Source: Cyclobacteriaceae bacterium (GTDB taxonomy: Bacteria; Bacteroidota; Bacteroidia; Cytophagales; Cyclobacteriaceae). From it: DNA of 45,918 bases. Below, piece by piece: positions 35,376 to 44,927 of this stretch (position 1 is the stretch's first letter; every line of letters starts with the position of its first letter). The translations under genes were made by a program, and so were the position numbers. The notes under the pieces were generated by a model that was not told the origin of the DNA, did no database searches, and saw nothing but the letters and a program-made list of their open reading frames with translations. The DNA lies in the NCBI GenBank assembly GCA_021604845.1, contig BQJT01000009.1, positions 1 to 45,918 of the forward strand. Reading direction: 5' to 3'.

Positions 35376-36110
35376 TTAAATCGACTGATCCTGATCCGAT
35401 GCTGCTTTCACCGGGCGGATGGTTCCCAACCCGGAAACTTTTTCGTCAACAGAACCAGGGTTCCCTTTATAACTGATACTTCCTACACCATTAACGCGCG
35501 CATATAGATTTTCTTTTACATTTACTTCAGCACCACCCATACCGCTGACGGTAACCTCGCAGAATTGGCTTTCAAGATTAAAAGCCTCTACGTTCCCAAC
35601 CCCATTAAGCGAAAGGTGTTGGTTAGCGGCCCGGCCTCTTAATTTAACCGAACCGGCACCGGCCAACATAATTTCCAGGTCTGTGACATCAACATCCAAA
35701 TCGATCAGACTGGCCCCTGGTATGTTGATTTCCAACCTTTCCGAGACAATAGGTCCTTCAGCCGTAATCATTGAAGCTCCGGTGGATATTAATTTATTGA
35801 GATCTTCATAGGTTACAAATATCTTAATTCCATGTTCACTGTGTAACTTTTTACTGGTGGTTACCACCAGTACTTCATTTTCAACTTCAGTTTCAATGTA
35901 CTCCAGCAAATTGTCGTCGGTAACAATAACCACTTGACTTTTAGGACCATTCTTCAAACCGATTTCATAGTTTCCGGTTAAATGAATCTCCGAGAAATGA
36001 TCGGTTAGACGCTTTTCAGAATTAACTTCTCCATTGCCCTTCTCTATACCAATCAGGTGACAACCGGTGATAACAATCAGCATCATTGAAGACCAAAAAG
36101 CATTCTGCAT
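35376..36110 (-). CDS. GIN-domain (DUF2807) lipoprotein
   Basis: The protein has 244 residues with a lipoprotein signal (MLIVITGC, Cys about 17). The rest is a head-GIN domain: short repeating beta-strands such as FSEIHLTGNYEIGL, NKLISTGASMITAEG, LEIMLAGAGSVKLRG, LSLNGVGNVEAF, VTVSGMGGAEV, ARVNGVGSISYKGN and KVSGLGTI. The repeating Gly-x-Gly/Ala-Gly steps suggest a beta-helix. These proteins are abundant in Bacteroidota, placed in the periplasm or outer membrane, and their function is not established. Confidence 0.85.
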   Translation of the reverse strand: MQNAFWSSMMLIVITGCHLIGIEKGNGEVNSEKRLTDHFSEIHLTGNYEIGLKNGPKSQVVIVTDDNLLEYIETEVENEVLVVTTSKKLHSEHGIKIFVTYEDLNKLISTGASMITAEGPIVSERLEINIPGASLIDLDVDVTDLEIMLAGAGSVKLRGRAANQHLSLNGVGNVEAFNLESQFCEVTVSGMGGAEVNVKENLYARVNGVGSISYKGNPGSVDEKVSGLGTIRPVKAASDQDQSI

Positions 36111-36173
36111 AGATCACAGATATTTCGTTGTTTAAGATAAGTTACAGAAAATTAGCATGAAATATCGGTGTTC

Positions 36174-36205
36174 TTTGATTAATTCTGTACCATCTTTTAT
36201 TTTTG
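36174..36205 (+). promoter_or_regulatory. Promoter of the glyA-tatC-rpiB operon
   Basis: TTTG (36174-36177), a 20-base spacer and TATTTTTG (36198-36205) match the Bacteroidota sigma-70 consensus perfectly. The expected transcript start is about 36212, 16 bases before the glyA ATG. It is the clearest promoter in the window. Confidence 0.8.
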
Positions 36206-36227
36206 GCCAACTTTACAAATCCCTAAC

Positions 36228-37502
36228 ATGCAAAGAGATCAGGAAGTTTTCGAATTAATAAAAAAAGAGCGTGAGCGACAGGAGAATGGTATCGAGCTAA
36301 TTGCTTCTGAAAACTTTGCTTCGCCTCAGGTAATTGAGGCCATGGGTACGGTACTTACCAACAAGTACGCAGAGGGGCTGCCTGGGAAAAGATACTATGG
36401 AGGTTGTGAGTTTGTAGACGAAATTGAGCAATTGGCCATAGATCGTGCCAAGAAGTTGTTTGGGGCATCCTGGGCCAATGTGCAGCCACACTCCGGAGCT
36501 CAGGCCAATGCAGCGGTAATGCTGGCAGTGCTGAACCCCGGTGATAAAATTTTAGGATTTGACCTTTCACATGGTGGACACTTAACCCACGGTTCACATG
36601 TTAATTTTTCCGGAAAATTGTATCAGCCTAGCTTTTATGGTGTCGATCCTTTGACAGGCACCATCGATTGGGATGAATTGGAACGCTCGGCACTTAAGGA
36701 ACGCCCCAAATTGATCATAGCTGGTGCCTCCGCATATAGCAGAGACTGGAACTACCGAAGAATGAGAGAGGCAGCAGATAAAGTAGGGGCGTTGCTAATG
36801 GCGGACATTGCTCATCCCGCAGGATTAATCGCCCGGGGTTTATTAGATGACCCATTAGAGCATTGTCATATAGTTACTACTACCACCCACAAGACATTAC
36901 GAGGTCCTCGTGGTGGTATGATTATGCTTGGAAAAGATTTCGACAATCCCTTTGGCATTAAAACTCCTAAAGGAATTATCAGAAAAATGTCGTCGGTATT
37001 AGATTCCGGGGTGTTTCCGGGTACCCAAGGTGGACCATTGGAACATGTCATCGCATCGAAAGCAGTTGCATTTAAAGAGGCTCTCAGCGACCAGTACCTG
37101 GAATACGTTATCCAGGTAAAGAAAAATGCCGCTTCCATGGCAGAAGCATTTAAAAAACTTGGGTATAAGATTATTTCTGACGGAACCGACAATCATCTGA
37201 TCTTAATTGATTTACGGTCCAAGGATCTCACCGGAAAGCTGGCTGAAGAAACTTTAATCAAAGCGGATATCACCATTAATAAAAATATGGTGCCCTTTGA
37301 CGACAAATCTCCGTTTGTTACTTCGGGAATGCGACTAGGTACACCCGCAGCAACCACCCGGGGTATGGTCGAAGCAGACATGATCCGAATCGTGGGCCTA
37401 ATCGATAAAGTGCTGGTTAATCACTCCGATGAAGGGGTACTATCTTCAGTAAAAGAGGAAGTGAACGACTGGATGAGTATCTTCCCACTTCATAAAGAAT
37501 AA
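36228..37502 (+). CDS. glyA: Serine hydroxymethyltransferase
   Basis: This 424-residue PLP enzyme interconverts serine and glycine with tetrahydrofolate. It starts [20 protein letters not shown] and then [10 protein letters not shown]. Typical motifs follow: [33 protein letters not shown], and the PLP Lys K222 in [26 protein letters not shown] has the PLP-pyridine Asp, and [15 protein letters not shown] is near the C-terminus. Length is standard. It heads an operon with tatC (3 bases downstream) and rpiB. Confidence 0.97.
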   Translation: MQRDQEVFELIKKERERQENGIELIASENFASPQVIEAMGTVLTNKYAEGLPGKRYYGGCEFVDEIEQLAIDRAKKLFGASWANVQPHSGAQANAAVMLAVLNPGDKILGFDLSHGGHLTHGSHVNFSGKLYQPSFYGVDPLTGTIDWDELERSALKERPKLIIAGASAYSRDWNYRRMREAADKVGALLMADIAHPAGLIARGLLDDPLEHCHIVTTTTHKTLRGPRGGMIMLGKDFDNPFGIKTPKGIIRKMSSVLDSGVFPGTQGGPLEHVIASKAVAFKEALSDQYLEYVIQVKKNAASMAEAFKKLGYKIISDGTDNHLILIDLRSKDLTGKLAEETLIKADITINKNMVPFDDKSPFVTSGMRLGTPAATTRGMVEADMIRIVGLIDKVLVNHSDEGVLSSVKEEVNDWMSIFPLHKE

Positions 37503-37505
37503 TCA

Positions 37506-38324
37506 GTGGAAAAGGAAATGTCTTTTTTGGATCATCTTGAGGAGCTTAGATGGCATCTCATCCGATCAATTGCTTCAATATTGGTATTTGCCATAGCGGC
37601 CTTTTTATCAAAAGACCTGATATGGGATACCATCATTTTAGGGCCCTCCAAGCCGGATTTCTGGACCTACCGCGCTATGTGCCAGATGGGTGAGAAAATT
37701 GGCTTTGGAGTATTTTGCATCGAAGAGCTACCATTTATCATTCAAAGCCGTCAGATGACCGGTCAGTTTACCATGCATATTCTTTCATCACTGGTAATCG
37801 GGTTAATGTGTGCGTTTCCTTATGCTTTTTGGGAAATGTGGCGTTTCATCAGGCCAGGACTATATGATACCGAGCAGAAAGTTTCCAGAGGCGCCACTTT
37901 TTTTGTAAGCCTGCTGTTCATTACTGGCGTGCTATTCGGCTATTTCATAGTGACTCCCCTGGCAGTAAATTTTCTGGCCAACTATCAGGTAGCTGAGTCT
38001 ATTTTGAATGAGTTCGACATTATTTCCTATGTGTCCACCGTATCCATGCTGGTATTAGCCTGTGGGTTGATGTTCCAATTGCCAATAGTAGTATACTTTC
38101 TGACAAAGGCAGGATTAGTTACTCCTGAATTGATGAGGACCTATCGAAGGCATGCCATAATCGTGATCCTTCTGGCCTCGGCAATTCTCACGCCACCGGA
38201 TGTTATAAGCCAGGTGCTAATAGCATTTCCATTGGTATTTCTTTACCAAATAAGTATCTATATTAGTAAAATGGTAATCAAAAAATCGGAGGAACAAGAA
38301 GCGCTTTCTAAAGAAAATAATTAA
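37506..38324 (+). CDS. tatC: Sec-independent protein translocase subunit TatC
   Basis: This 272-residue protein has six membrane helices. The N-terminal MSFLDHLEELRWHLIRS carries the conserved FxxHLxELR motif that binds the twin-arginine signal. FRPGLY-type MWRFIRPGLYDTEQK, YFIVTPLAVNF and the last block YRRHAIIVILLASAILTPPDVISQ are also characteristic. The start is GTG at 37506 or the ATG four codons later (37518). Several Tat-signal proteins are encoded in this window (SelA-like, NIPSNAP, epimerase, asparaginase-like), so the pathway is well used. Confidence 0.95.
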   Translation: MEKEMSFLDHLEELRWHLIRSIASILVFAIAAFLSKDLIWDTIILGPSKPDFWTYRAMCQMGEKIGFGVFCIEELPFIIQSRQMTGQFTMHILSSLVIGLMCAFPYAFWEMWRFIRPGLYDTEQKVSRGATFFVSLLFITGVLFGYFIVTPLAVNFLANYQVAESILNEFDIISYVSTVSMLVLACGLMFQLPIVVYFLTKAGLVTPELMRTYRRHAIIVILLASAILTPPDVISQVLIAFPLVFLYQISIYISKMVIKKSEEQEALSKENN

Positions 38325-38325
38325 T

Positions 38326-38754
38326 ATGAAATTAGCCATTGGAGGAGATCACGCTGGTTTTGACTACAAGCAGTCAATTTATCAGCATTTGGATTCGAGC
38401 GGTCATGATATCCAGGATTTCGGTACTCATGATCCGTCATCTGTAGATTATCCGGATTTTGCCCACCCGGTAGCCTCATATGTGGAGGCAAACCCTGATA
38501 GCCTGGGTATTTTGGTCTGTGGTAGTGGTAATGGGGTAGCTATGGTAGCCAATAAGCACGCTGGGATTAGGGCCGCACTTTGCTGGAACGAGGAATTGGC
38601 CAAGCTGGCACGACAACATAACAATGCAAATGTTTTGTGTATTCCAGCTCGTTTCGTCTCTCCTGAAATGACCCGGGCAATGATAGACGTGTTTCTCTCC
38701 GAACCTTTTGAAGGCGGGCGCCATGCTAACAGGGTGGGAAAAATCAGTTGCTAG
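38326..38754 (+). CDS. rpiB: Ribose-5-phosphate isomerase B
   Basis: This 142-residue RpiB/LacAB protein starts MKLAIGGDHAGFDYK and has VDYPDFAHPVASYV. The active-site C65 lies in LVCGSGNGVAMVANKHAGIRA, with CWNEELAKLARQHNNANVL after it. It interconverts ribose 5-phosphate and ribulose 5-phosphate in the cytoplasm. The ATG follows the tatC stop after 1 base. Its 3' end overlaps that of the convergent membrane-protein gene by 11 bases. Confidence 0.94.
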   Translation: MKLAIGGDHAGFDYKQSIYQHLDSSGHDIQDFGTHDPSSVDYPDFAHPVASYVEANPDSLGILVCGSGNGVAMVANKHAGIRAALCWNEELAKLARQHNNANVLCIPARFVSPEMTRAMIDVFLSEPFEGGRHANRVGKISC

Positions 38755-40153
38755 ATTTTAACAAATACGCATTGCCCTGCTTTTGATAAAGTGATGCCAC
38801 TGTCGGCATGTGGTTGAATAAACCGGGGACCAAATTCTGTTGATCAATTATTATTTCAGGCAGATCATTTCTTAGATTATTATAAATCATCGATAGATTA
38901 TCAAAAGCGTTTATTCGTTCCAAATGCTCTTTGGACAAGTTCCAGTTCAGATAGGGAGTTACCGGATAAGCATGTAAATATGCATCTGGTTCATTGCCAA
39001 CAATTAGTAATTTCTTTCCGCTGACCAATTCGTCCCAGGGAGTGGGCTGAACGATTAATTGTTCAATGTTAAAAATACCTGTTGGAATGGCAAAGCGGTA
39101 AAGTACTCCGTAATTGACCGTAATTGAAACTGCCAGAAAACCAATAAAGACCAATTCTGCCAGTAGCTTCCTCCTTATCAACAGGAAATAATGGCTGAGA
39201 AAAAAAGCCATTGGGGCCGCGAAAATCATCAACTGGTGGGGCACACGCTCGCGGCTAAGGAAAATCATTATCCCAGAACCCACTAGAAATAGTACCATTA
39301 CCTGAATGAAATTGGTTTGGTGGTTATTATATCTGCCCTTGCTGTAAATTTTGAGCCAGGATAAAACTAATAAAACCAAAGATGCCGCTGAGATTAATAA
39401 CATAGTCCTTAGGCTTACCATTTCTGTAAAAGGAAGGTTCATCCAGGCAAAGAAGTAACTTTCAATAAAATTTAGCAGCGCTCCGTGCCAAAAGAAGTAT
39501 ATACCAACCAAAACCATCGGGAACAGGAAACCAAAGAATAAAAGGATGTATTTTTTGAAAGTCATGGAACTAAACAATCCCAGCGCCAGAATGCTGATAG
39601 GAAAGTAGGCCAATGTAGGTAAATAAAGCAGCGCCGAAAGCCCAAGGGCCAGTCCAATATTCAGAAATTGTTCGTCCCTGGCTTTAACCGCGATATGGTG
39701 AAAGATGCCGTTAATAACCAGTAACTGAAAGGTACAACTCATTAAAACAGGGGAGAGGGTGAAAAAATCAAAGAACGAACCCATCAGGATCATGTAAATC
39801 AGTGCAGGAATGTAGGTATTTTCGTTATAGGCCTTATTTGAGATCAACAGTTGATTAAACAGGTAGCACTGTAATAGTAATATCAGCGCTGCCAGCATCT
39901 GGTACCCCCATTGAGTGCGGCCACCAATAGTATCGATCAGCGAATAAACCATTGCAGATAGTGGTCCAATATCGTCCCAGACATCCAGATAAAGAATATG
40001 ACTTAGTGAAACAGATTCTCCAACCAGCATCCATTGAAGTTCGGGGATAGTCAAAGGCATTTCACCAAGGAAAAAGGGCAGCCTGATTAAAATAATTAGC
40101 AGAAATACTCCAATTAACCGGTACGGATCGTTAATTCTAAAAAATGCCAGCAA
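38744..40153 (-). CDS. Polytopic membrane protein of the DUF6427 type
   Basis: The protein has 469 residues with about 11-12 hydrophobic helices (for example AALILLLQCYLFNQLLI and FLFPMVLVGIYFFWHGALL) and a short soluble C-terminal tail of about 90 residues. The layout and the N-terminal FFRINDPYRLIGVFLLIILI are typical of a Bacteroidota-only family often named DUF6427. The overall shape recalls glycosyltransferase-type or O-antigen-type membrane proteins, but I see no catalytic motif. The start is TTG at 40151-40153. No function is assigned. Confidence 0.68.
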   Translation of the reverse strand: MLAFFRINDPYRLIGVFLLIILIRLPFFLGEMPLTIPELQWMLVGESVSLSHILYLDVWDDIGPLSAMVYSLIDTIGGRTQWGYQMLAALILLLQCYLFNQLLISNKAYNENTYIPALIYMILMGSFFDFFTLSPVLMSCTFQLLVINGIFHHIAVKARDEQFLNIGLALGLSALLYLPTLAYFPISILALGLFSSMTFKKYILLFFGFLFPMVLVGIYFFWHGALLNFIESYFFAWMNLPFTEMVSLRTMLLISAASLVLLVLSWLKIYSKGRYNNHQTNFIQVMVLFLVGSGIMIFLSRERVPHQLMIFAAPMAFFLSHYFLLIRRKLLAELVFIGFLAVSITVNYGVLYRFAIPTGIFNIEQLIVQPTPWDELVSGKKLLIVGNEPDAYLHAYPVTPYLNWNLSKEHLERINAFDNLSMIYNNLRNDLPEIIIDQQNLVPGLFNHMPTVASLYQKQGNAYLLKSSN

Positions 40154-40247
40154 GGATAATCAAGGTTAGTGTACGTCCTAAGAAGAGATTCTTTAAATTT
40201 GATTAATAATGAAGAAAATACAAAATTAATAGAATATTTGAAGGGTA

Positions 40248-40619
40248 ATGGCAGACAGTAAAAGACAGTTAAAGGTAGGCAGGCAGTTGCAAAAGGATCT
40301 GAGTGATATATTCAGGTTAAAGTTGAGTAATTCTATAAAGAATACGCTACTTACCATAACGCGGGTCCAAATGAGTCCTGACCTAAGTGTAGCAAGTATA
40401 TATATTAGTGTAATGGCGACAGGCAAGATCGAAAATGTGATTGATGTAGTCAACCAGCATAAAAGCGAAATCCGAAAGGTATTGGGAAACAGAATTGGCA
40501 AACAGGTAAGGAAAATACCGGAGCTGATCTTCATAGAGGATCATGGTTCGGAACATGCCCAAAATATTGATGATATACTTTCCAAGCTGGACATTCCGCC
40601 TCAATCTGAAAAGCCTTGA
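40248..40619 (+). CDS. rbfA: 30S ribosome-binding factor A
   Basis: This 123-residue KH-fold protein starts MADSKRQLKVGRQLQKDLSD. It has TITRVQMSPDLSVASIYISV, the family core strand, and ends IPELIFIEDHGSEHAQNIDDILSKL, the conserved PxLxFxxDxSxxxxxxIxxLL pattern. It helps mature 16S rRNA and the 30S subunit. The stop overlaps the TTG start of the permease gene (TTGA), and this pairing of rbfA with a LolC/E-like permease is common in Bacteroidota. Confidence 0.93.
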   Translation: MADSKRQLKVGRQLQKDLSDIFRLKLSNSIKNTLLTITRVQMSPDLSVASIYISVMATGKIENVIDVVNQHKSEIRKVLGNRIGKQVRKIPELIFIEDHGSEHAQNIDDILSKLDIPPQSEKP

Positions 40620-41839
40620 ATACCTCCCTTTTTGTAGCCAGAAGATATTTTCTCTCAAAAAAGAAAAGAAATTTCATTCATGTGATCTCGTTAATTTCCA
40701 TGCTTGGGGTGGCTTTCGGCACTGCTGCATTGGTTATTGTTTTATCAGTTTTCAACGGGTTAGAGGGATTGATACGGTCTCTGTACAGCTCGTTCGATCC
40801 TGAGTTGAAGATTGAGTCGGCGGAAGGGAAATATTTCGAAAGCAGCACCTCACTACTGGATAGTGTACGTGAAGTGCCCGGTGTTGATGTAGTTAGTGAA
40901 GTTATAGAGGACAACGCATTGATCCGATATAAGGATGCTGAAATGGTTGCCAGGATCAAGGGTGTTAGCGAGAATTTCAGAAAGCAGCAAAGACTGGATA
41001 ATGTAATCGTACATGGAGAGGCTACATTAACCAAAGGTGATATTAACTATGCTATCCTGGGGTTGGGCGTTTCACACAGATTGTCCATTTCACCTAAAGA
41101 CCAATTTTCGGCCCTCCAGATTTATTATCCAAAGCACGGCACGGTAAGCACTACCAATCTTACCAACCTGTATACTCAAAAGTCTATCTTGCCCGGTGGC
41201 ATATTTGCCATTGAAAAGCAATACGACGAACAATATATTTTTGTACCGCTCAATTTTGCAATCGCATTGTTCGAATATCAACAAAGAAGAACCTCACTGG
41301 AAATTAAGATCGCTGAGGGCTATGATATGATTAAAGTACAAAACGCCCTTAACCAAACACTGGGAGATCAATATCTGATCACCAACAAGGATCAGCAACA
41401 TCCAAGTTTGTTTAAGGCGATCAAAATTGAAAAGTTGTTTTCGTTATTTACTTTCTTCTTTATACTTGCCCTGGCCTCATTGAGTATATTCTTCACCTTG
41501 AACATGCTGGTTATTGAAAAGCAAAAGGATATTTCAGTTTTAATGGCTCTGGGGGCATCGGGGAGACTTATAAAATCAATTTTCTGGTTCGAGGGTGCCA
41601 TCATTAGCTTAAGTGGGGCAATAATTGGACTATTGCTAGGATTCACCGTTTGCATCATACAAATAAACTTTGGGATTGTTTCTATGGGGATGCAGACCAG
41701 CGTAATTAATGCTTATCCGGTTAAGATGCAGTTTTTGGATTTTTTATATACCGCGATATGCGTTATTATCATAACTATCCTAGCCAGTTACCGGCCAGCA
41801 TCACTGGCTGCCAAAACCAGCATGATACCGCACCTATAA
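40616..41839 (+). CDS. FtsX/LolE-type ABC transporter permease
   Basis: This 407-residue protein starts (TTG at 40616) SLFVARRYFLSKKKRNFIHV, the motif of LolC/LolE permeases. It has one N-terminal membrane helix (about 25-47), a large periplasmic MacB-like domain (about 48-275), and three C-terminal helices (about 280-395) with DISVLMALGASGRLIKSIFW, the coupling segment. It probably moves lipoproteins from the inner membrane, but no LolD ATPase lies next to it. It is translationally coupled to rbfA. Confidence 0.88.
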   Translation: MNTSLFVARRYFLSKKKRNFIHVISLISMLGVAFGTAALVIVLSVFNGLEGLIRSLYSSFDPELKIESAEGKYFESSTSLLDSVREVPGVDVVSEVIEDNALIRYKDAEMVARIKGVSENFRKQQRLDNVIVHGEATLTKGDINYAILGLGVSHRLSISPKDQFSALQIYYPKHGTVSTTNLTNLYTQKSILPGGIFAIEKQYDEQYIFVPLNFAIALFEYQQRRTSLEIKIAEGYDMIKVQNALNQTLGDQYLITNKDQQHPSLFKAIKIEKLFSLFTFFFILALASLSIFFTLNMLVIEKQKDISVLMALGASGRLIKSIFWFEGAIISLSGAIIGLLLGFTVCIIQINFGIVSMGMQTSVINAYPVKMQFLDFLYTAICVIIITILASYRPASLAAKTSMIPHL

Positions 41840-41922
41840 AGACTGCTTGAATGTAATTTTTTATTTCTATAACTGGATATTTTTTATAAATTACTGGTTT
41901 TAATTTGGTATCCATGTGCTAA

Positions 41923-44847
41923 ATGAAAGTATCCACGTCTAAATCGTTTACGCTAGTATATTCGTTGTTCGAACATGAATATCTGGGATATCTCTTTGAG
42001 TCCTATGTAATTCAGCTCGATACCAAAGATCGTTTAACTTTTTTGCATCAGAATATTTCGTCACAGAATGCTAAAGAGTTTGAGCAGGTTCTGGACCAGG
42101 ATGACTATGAGCTCATTGGTCTGATGGACTCCATGCAGCAGGATAAAGTCATCCAAAAATTTTACAATCGAAAGATCAAAACCAGTGATTTCTTTCTTAA
42201 AATGTACGACCCCAAAAAGGGCAACAAATTAGTACAAAAGGAGATAGACAGTTACCTCGAATCAAAACGGGCAAAGATCCTGGCCCTAATAAAAGGTAAG
42301 AACCTATATGAAATGGGTAATGACGGGGAACCAGCATGGAAACAAATTGAAGTAGTGGGTGAGAAAGCCTCGGTACTGTTTCATTTCAGACGCAACCATG
42401 AAAACACCCATTATTTTCCAACTATCAAATGCGAAGACAAAAAAATAGATTTCCAGTATAACAATGCAATCGTAATTTGCGACAGCCCGGCCTGGATGAT
42501 GGTGAATGGCAGGCTGTATAATTTCGAAAAAAATGTGGACGGCAAGAAACTGCGTCCGTTCCTCAGTAAAAAGTTTATCGTAATACCACAACAGGTGGAG
42601 CACACCTATTACCGAAAATTCGTAGCGCCACTGATTGCTTCCTATGATGTGTACGCCCGCGGTTTTGAAATTACCAGTGATCATTTTCCTATCCGGCCGG
42701 TCTTGACATTTTCACAGATTGCTCATTCGTCACCCAATGGAAACGGATCCGGCAGCCACCACCAGAATGGCGCTCCTGATCGGATAATGTTTGAGTTATC
42801 ATTTAGTTATGGCCCCTATAATTATCGTGCTGATAAATTCCCCAAGGTTAGTGTTAACCTGGAACAATCCGATAACCAGTACATATTTCATAGGATAAAC
42901 CGGGTCACACACCGGGAAAAAAAGTACGTCAGTTATCTATCCGACCTGGGTTTGTCGTTTAAAAATGGATTTAACGCCATGCCAAAGTCGGACGCTTTTT
43001 CATGGTTACAAAAGAACAAGCATGATTTGGAAGAGCGTGGATTTACAGTACGTCAAACGCAGTTAGATGCGAAAAGATACTTTCTTGGCAGGTCCTATAT
43101 AAGCATTGATGTTCGGGAAAATATTGACTGGTTCGATATTCATACCGTGGTCCGGTTTGGGGAATATGAGATTCCCTTTTTGAAACTTCGAAAACTGATC
43201 CTTGCCAAAAAGAATGAGGTGATGCTTCCCAATGGTGAAGTTGGTGTAATCCCGGAGCACTGGTTCAAGGAGTACTCCGAATTGTTTGCCTTTATGGAGG
43301 AAAGGGATCACACCAAAGACATGAAGCTTAAGAAGCATCATCTGGCCCTGGTGCAGGAATTGGGCCGTGCGGAGCTGGCAGAGGTGAGCATCAGTAAAAA
43401 ACTGGAAGACCTTAAGAGGTTCGAGCAAATCGAGGATACCCCATTGCCCAAAGCATTTCATGGGGACCTGAGACCCTATCAGAAAGCAGGGTATAACTGG
43501 CTGCTCTTCCTGAATAAGTTCAACTTTGGCGGCTGTCTGGCAGATGATATGGGGCTGGGAAAAACCGTCCAGACTCTGGCGATCTTGCAATGTCAGAAGG
43601 AAATGGGGCAAAAGAAGGCTACTTTGTTGATCATGCCAACTTCCTTAATTTATAACTGGCAAATGGAAGCCAGGAAATTTACCCCTAATTTAAAAGTGTT
43701 TATTTATACCGGTACTAACCGGATAAAAGACATTGCTCAATTCGATGGCTATGATCTGGTACTTACCTCTTACGGCATAACCAGGTTGGATATAGCCACC
43801 CTAAAGGAGTATTTTTTCAATTACATTATATTGGATGAAAGCCAGGCAATTAAAAACCCAAATTCGCATATTGCCAAAGCAGTCAAGCAATTAAACTCCA
43901 ATTACCGGTTAATTTTAACTGGCACGCCTCTGGAAAACAGTACCCTGGACCTTTGGTCACAGATGACTTTCATAAATCCGGGATTGCTCGGAAATCAAAG
44001 TTATTTCAAATCAGAATTTCTGAACCCCATTGAGAAAAAACAGGATGACCAAAAAACTCAGAAGCTTAACACCATAATTAAGCCATTTATTCTTAGACGG
44101 AATAAATCTCAGGTAGCCACGGAATTACCGGAAAAAATCGAAAATGTACAGTACTGTACCATGACTACCATGCAGGAAGATCATTATGAATCGTCCAAGT
44201 CATTTTTCCGAAATAAAATTCTAAAAAGTATAGAGAGCCATGGAGTCAATAAATCGCAATTTCTTTTACTTCAGGGGTTGACCAGACTAAGACAAATAGC
44301 TAATCATCCCAAATTGGTAGATCCGGAATATGCCGGAGATTCCGGGAAACTGGAAGATGTAACCCACATGCTTAACAACGCCATTAGTAAGGGGCATAAG
44401 ATTTTGATATTCAGTCAATTTGTAAAACATTTGTCATTATTAAAGGCTTATCTACTGAACAATCATATACCGTTTAGCTATTTGGATGGGAGCACGAAGG
44501 ACCGGCAGCAACAGGTAAATAACTTCCAGACACACAACCATGTCAGGGTCTTTTTGATTTCCCTGAAAGCAGGGGGGCTGGGTTTAAACTTAACCAAAGC
44601 GGACTATGTATTCCTGCTGGATCCCTGGTGGAATCCCGCAATCGAAGCCCAGGCTATAGACAGAGCCCACCGCATAGGTCAGGAAAACAAGGTATTCACC
44701 TATAAGTTTATCACAAAGGGTACCGTGGAGGAGAAAATTCTGGCACTTCAGAAAAACAAAATCAAACTGGCCAGGGATTTAATTACTATAGATGAGGGGT
44801 TTGTTAAGACCTTGAGTAGGGATGATATTGAAAGTTTGCTGCAGTAG
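41923..44847 (+). CDS. SNF2/Rad54-family helicase-like ATPase
   Basis: This 974-residue protein has an N-terminal half (1-500) of the bacterial SNF2-associated type with no recognised catalytic motif. From about 515 comes the SNF2 ATPase: LRPYQKAGYNWLLFL, Walker A DDMGLGKTVQTL (about 541-552), PTSLIYNWQMEARKF, the DESQ box (about 638) in ILDESQAIKNP, and LTGTPLENS. Then the C-terminal helicase half has ILIFSQFVKHL, FLISLKAGGLGLNLTKAD, and the closing DPWWNPAIEAQAIDRAHRIGQ. It remodels DNA-protein complexes using ATP; the partner is unknown. A single gene, with no defence-system neighbours. Confidence 0.92.
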   Translation: MKVSTSKSFTLVYSLFEHEYLGYLFESYVIQLDTKDRLTFLHQNISSQNAKEFEQVLDQDDYELIGLMDSMQQDKVIQKFYNRKIKTSDFFLKMYDPKKGNKLVQKEIDSYLESKRAKILALIKGKNLYEMGNDGEPAWKQIEVVGEKASVLFHFRRNHENTHYFPTIKCEDKKIDFQYNNAIVICDSPAWMMVNGRLYNFEKNVDGKKLRPFLSKKFIVIPQQVEHTYYRKFVAPLIASYDVYARGFEITSDHFPIRPVLTFSQIAHSSPNGNGSGSHHQNGAPDRIMFELSFSYGPYNYRADKFPKVSVNLEQSDNQYIFHRINRVTHREKKYVSYLSDLGLSFKNGFNAMPKSDAFSWLQKNKHDLEERGFTVRQTQLDAKRYFLGRSYISIDVRENIDWFDIHTVVRFGEYEIPFLKLRKLILAKKNEVMLPNGEVGVIPEHWFKEYSELFAFMEERDHTKDMKLKKHHLALVQELGRAELAEVSISKKLEDLKRFEQIEDTPLPKAFHGDLRPYQKAGYNWLLFLNKFNFGGCLADDMGLGKTVQTLAILQCQKEMGQKKATLLIMPTSLIYNWQMEARKFTPNLKVFIYTGTNRIKDIAQFDGYDLVLTSYGITRLDIATLKEYFFNYIILDESQAIKNPNSHIAKAVKQLNSNYRLILTGTPLENSTLDLWSQMTFINPGLLGNQSYFKSEFLNPIEKKQDDQKTQKLNTIIKPFILRRNKSQVATELPEKIENVQYCTMTTMQEDHYESSKSFFRNKILKSIESHGVNKSQFLLLQGLTRLRQIANHPKLVDPEYAGDSGKLEDVTHMLNNAISKGHKILIFSQFVKHLSLLKAYLLNNHIPFSYLDGSTKDRQQQVNNFQTHNHVRVFLISLKAGGLGLNLTKADYVFLLDPWWNPAIEAQAIDRAHRIGQENKVFTYKFITKGTVEEKILALQKNKIKLARDLITIDEGFVKTLSRDDIESLLQ

Positions 44848-44927
44848 TTACGTAGTTTAACACCCTCCTGGACTTAACCAGAGACTAAAATTAACTATCT
44901 TTCCCGGAAGCAACTTTATAAAGATTT

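Noticed and set aside
41923-44847. The SNF2 helicase as part of a phage-defence system (for example DISARM or similar).
   Set aside because: Its neighbours are housekeeping genes (rbfA, permease, radA); no methylase, nuclease or other defence gene is near.
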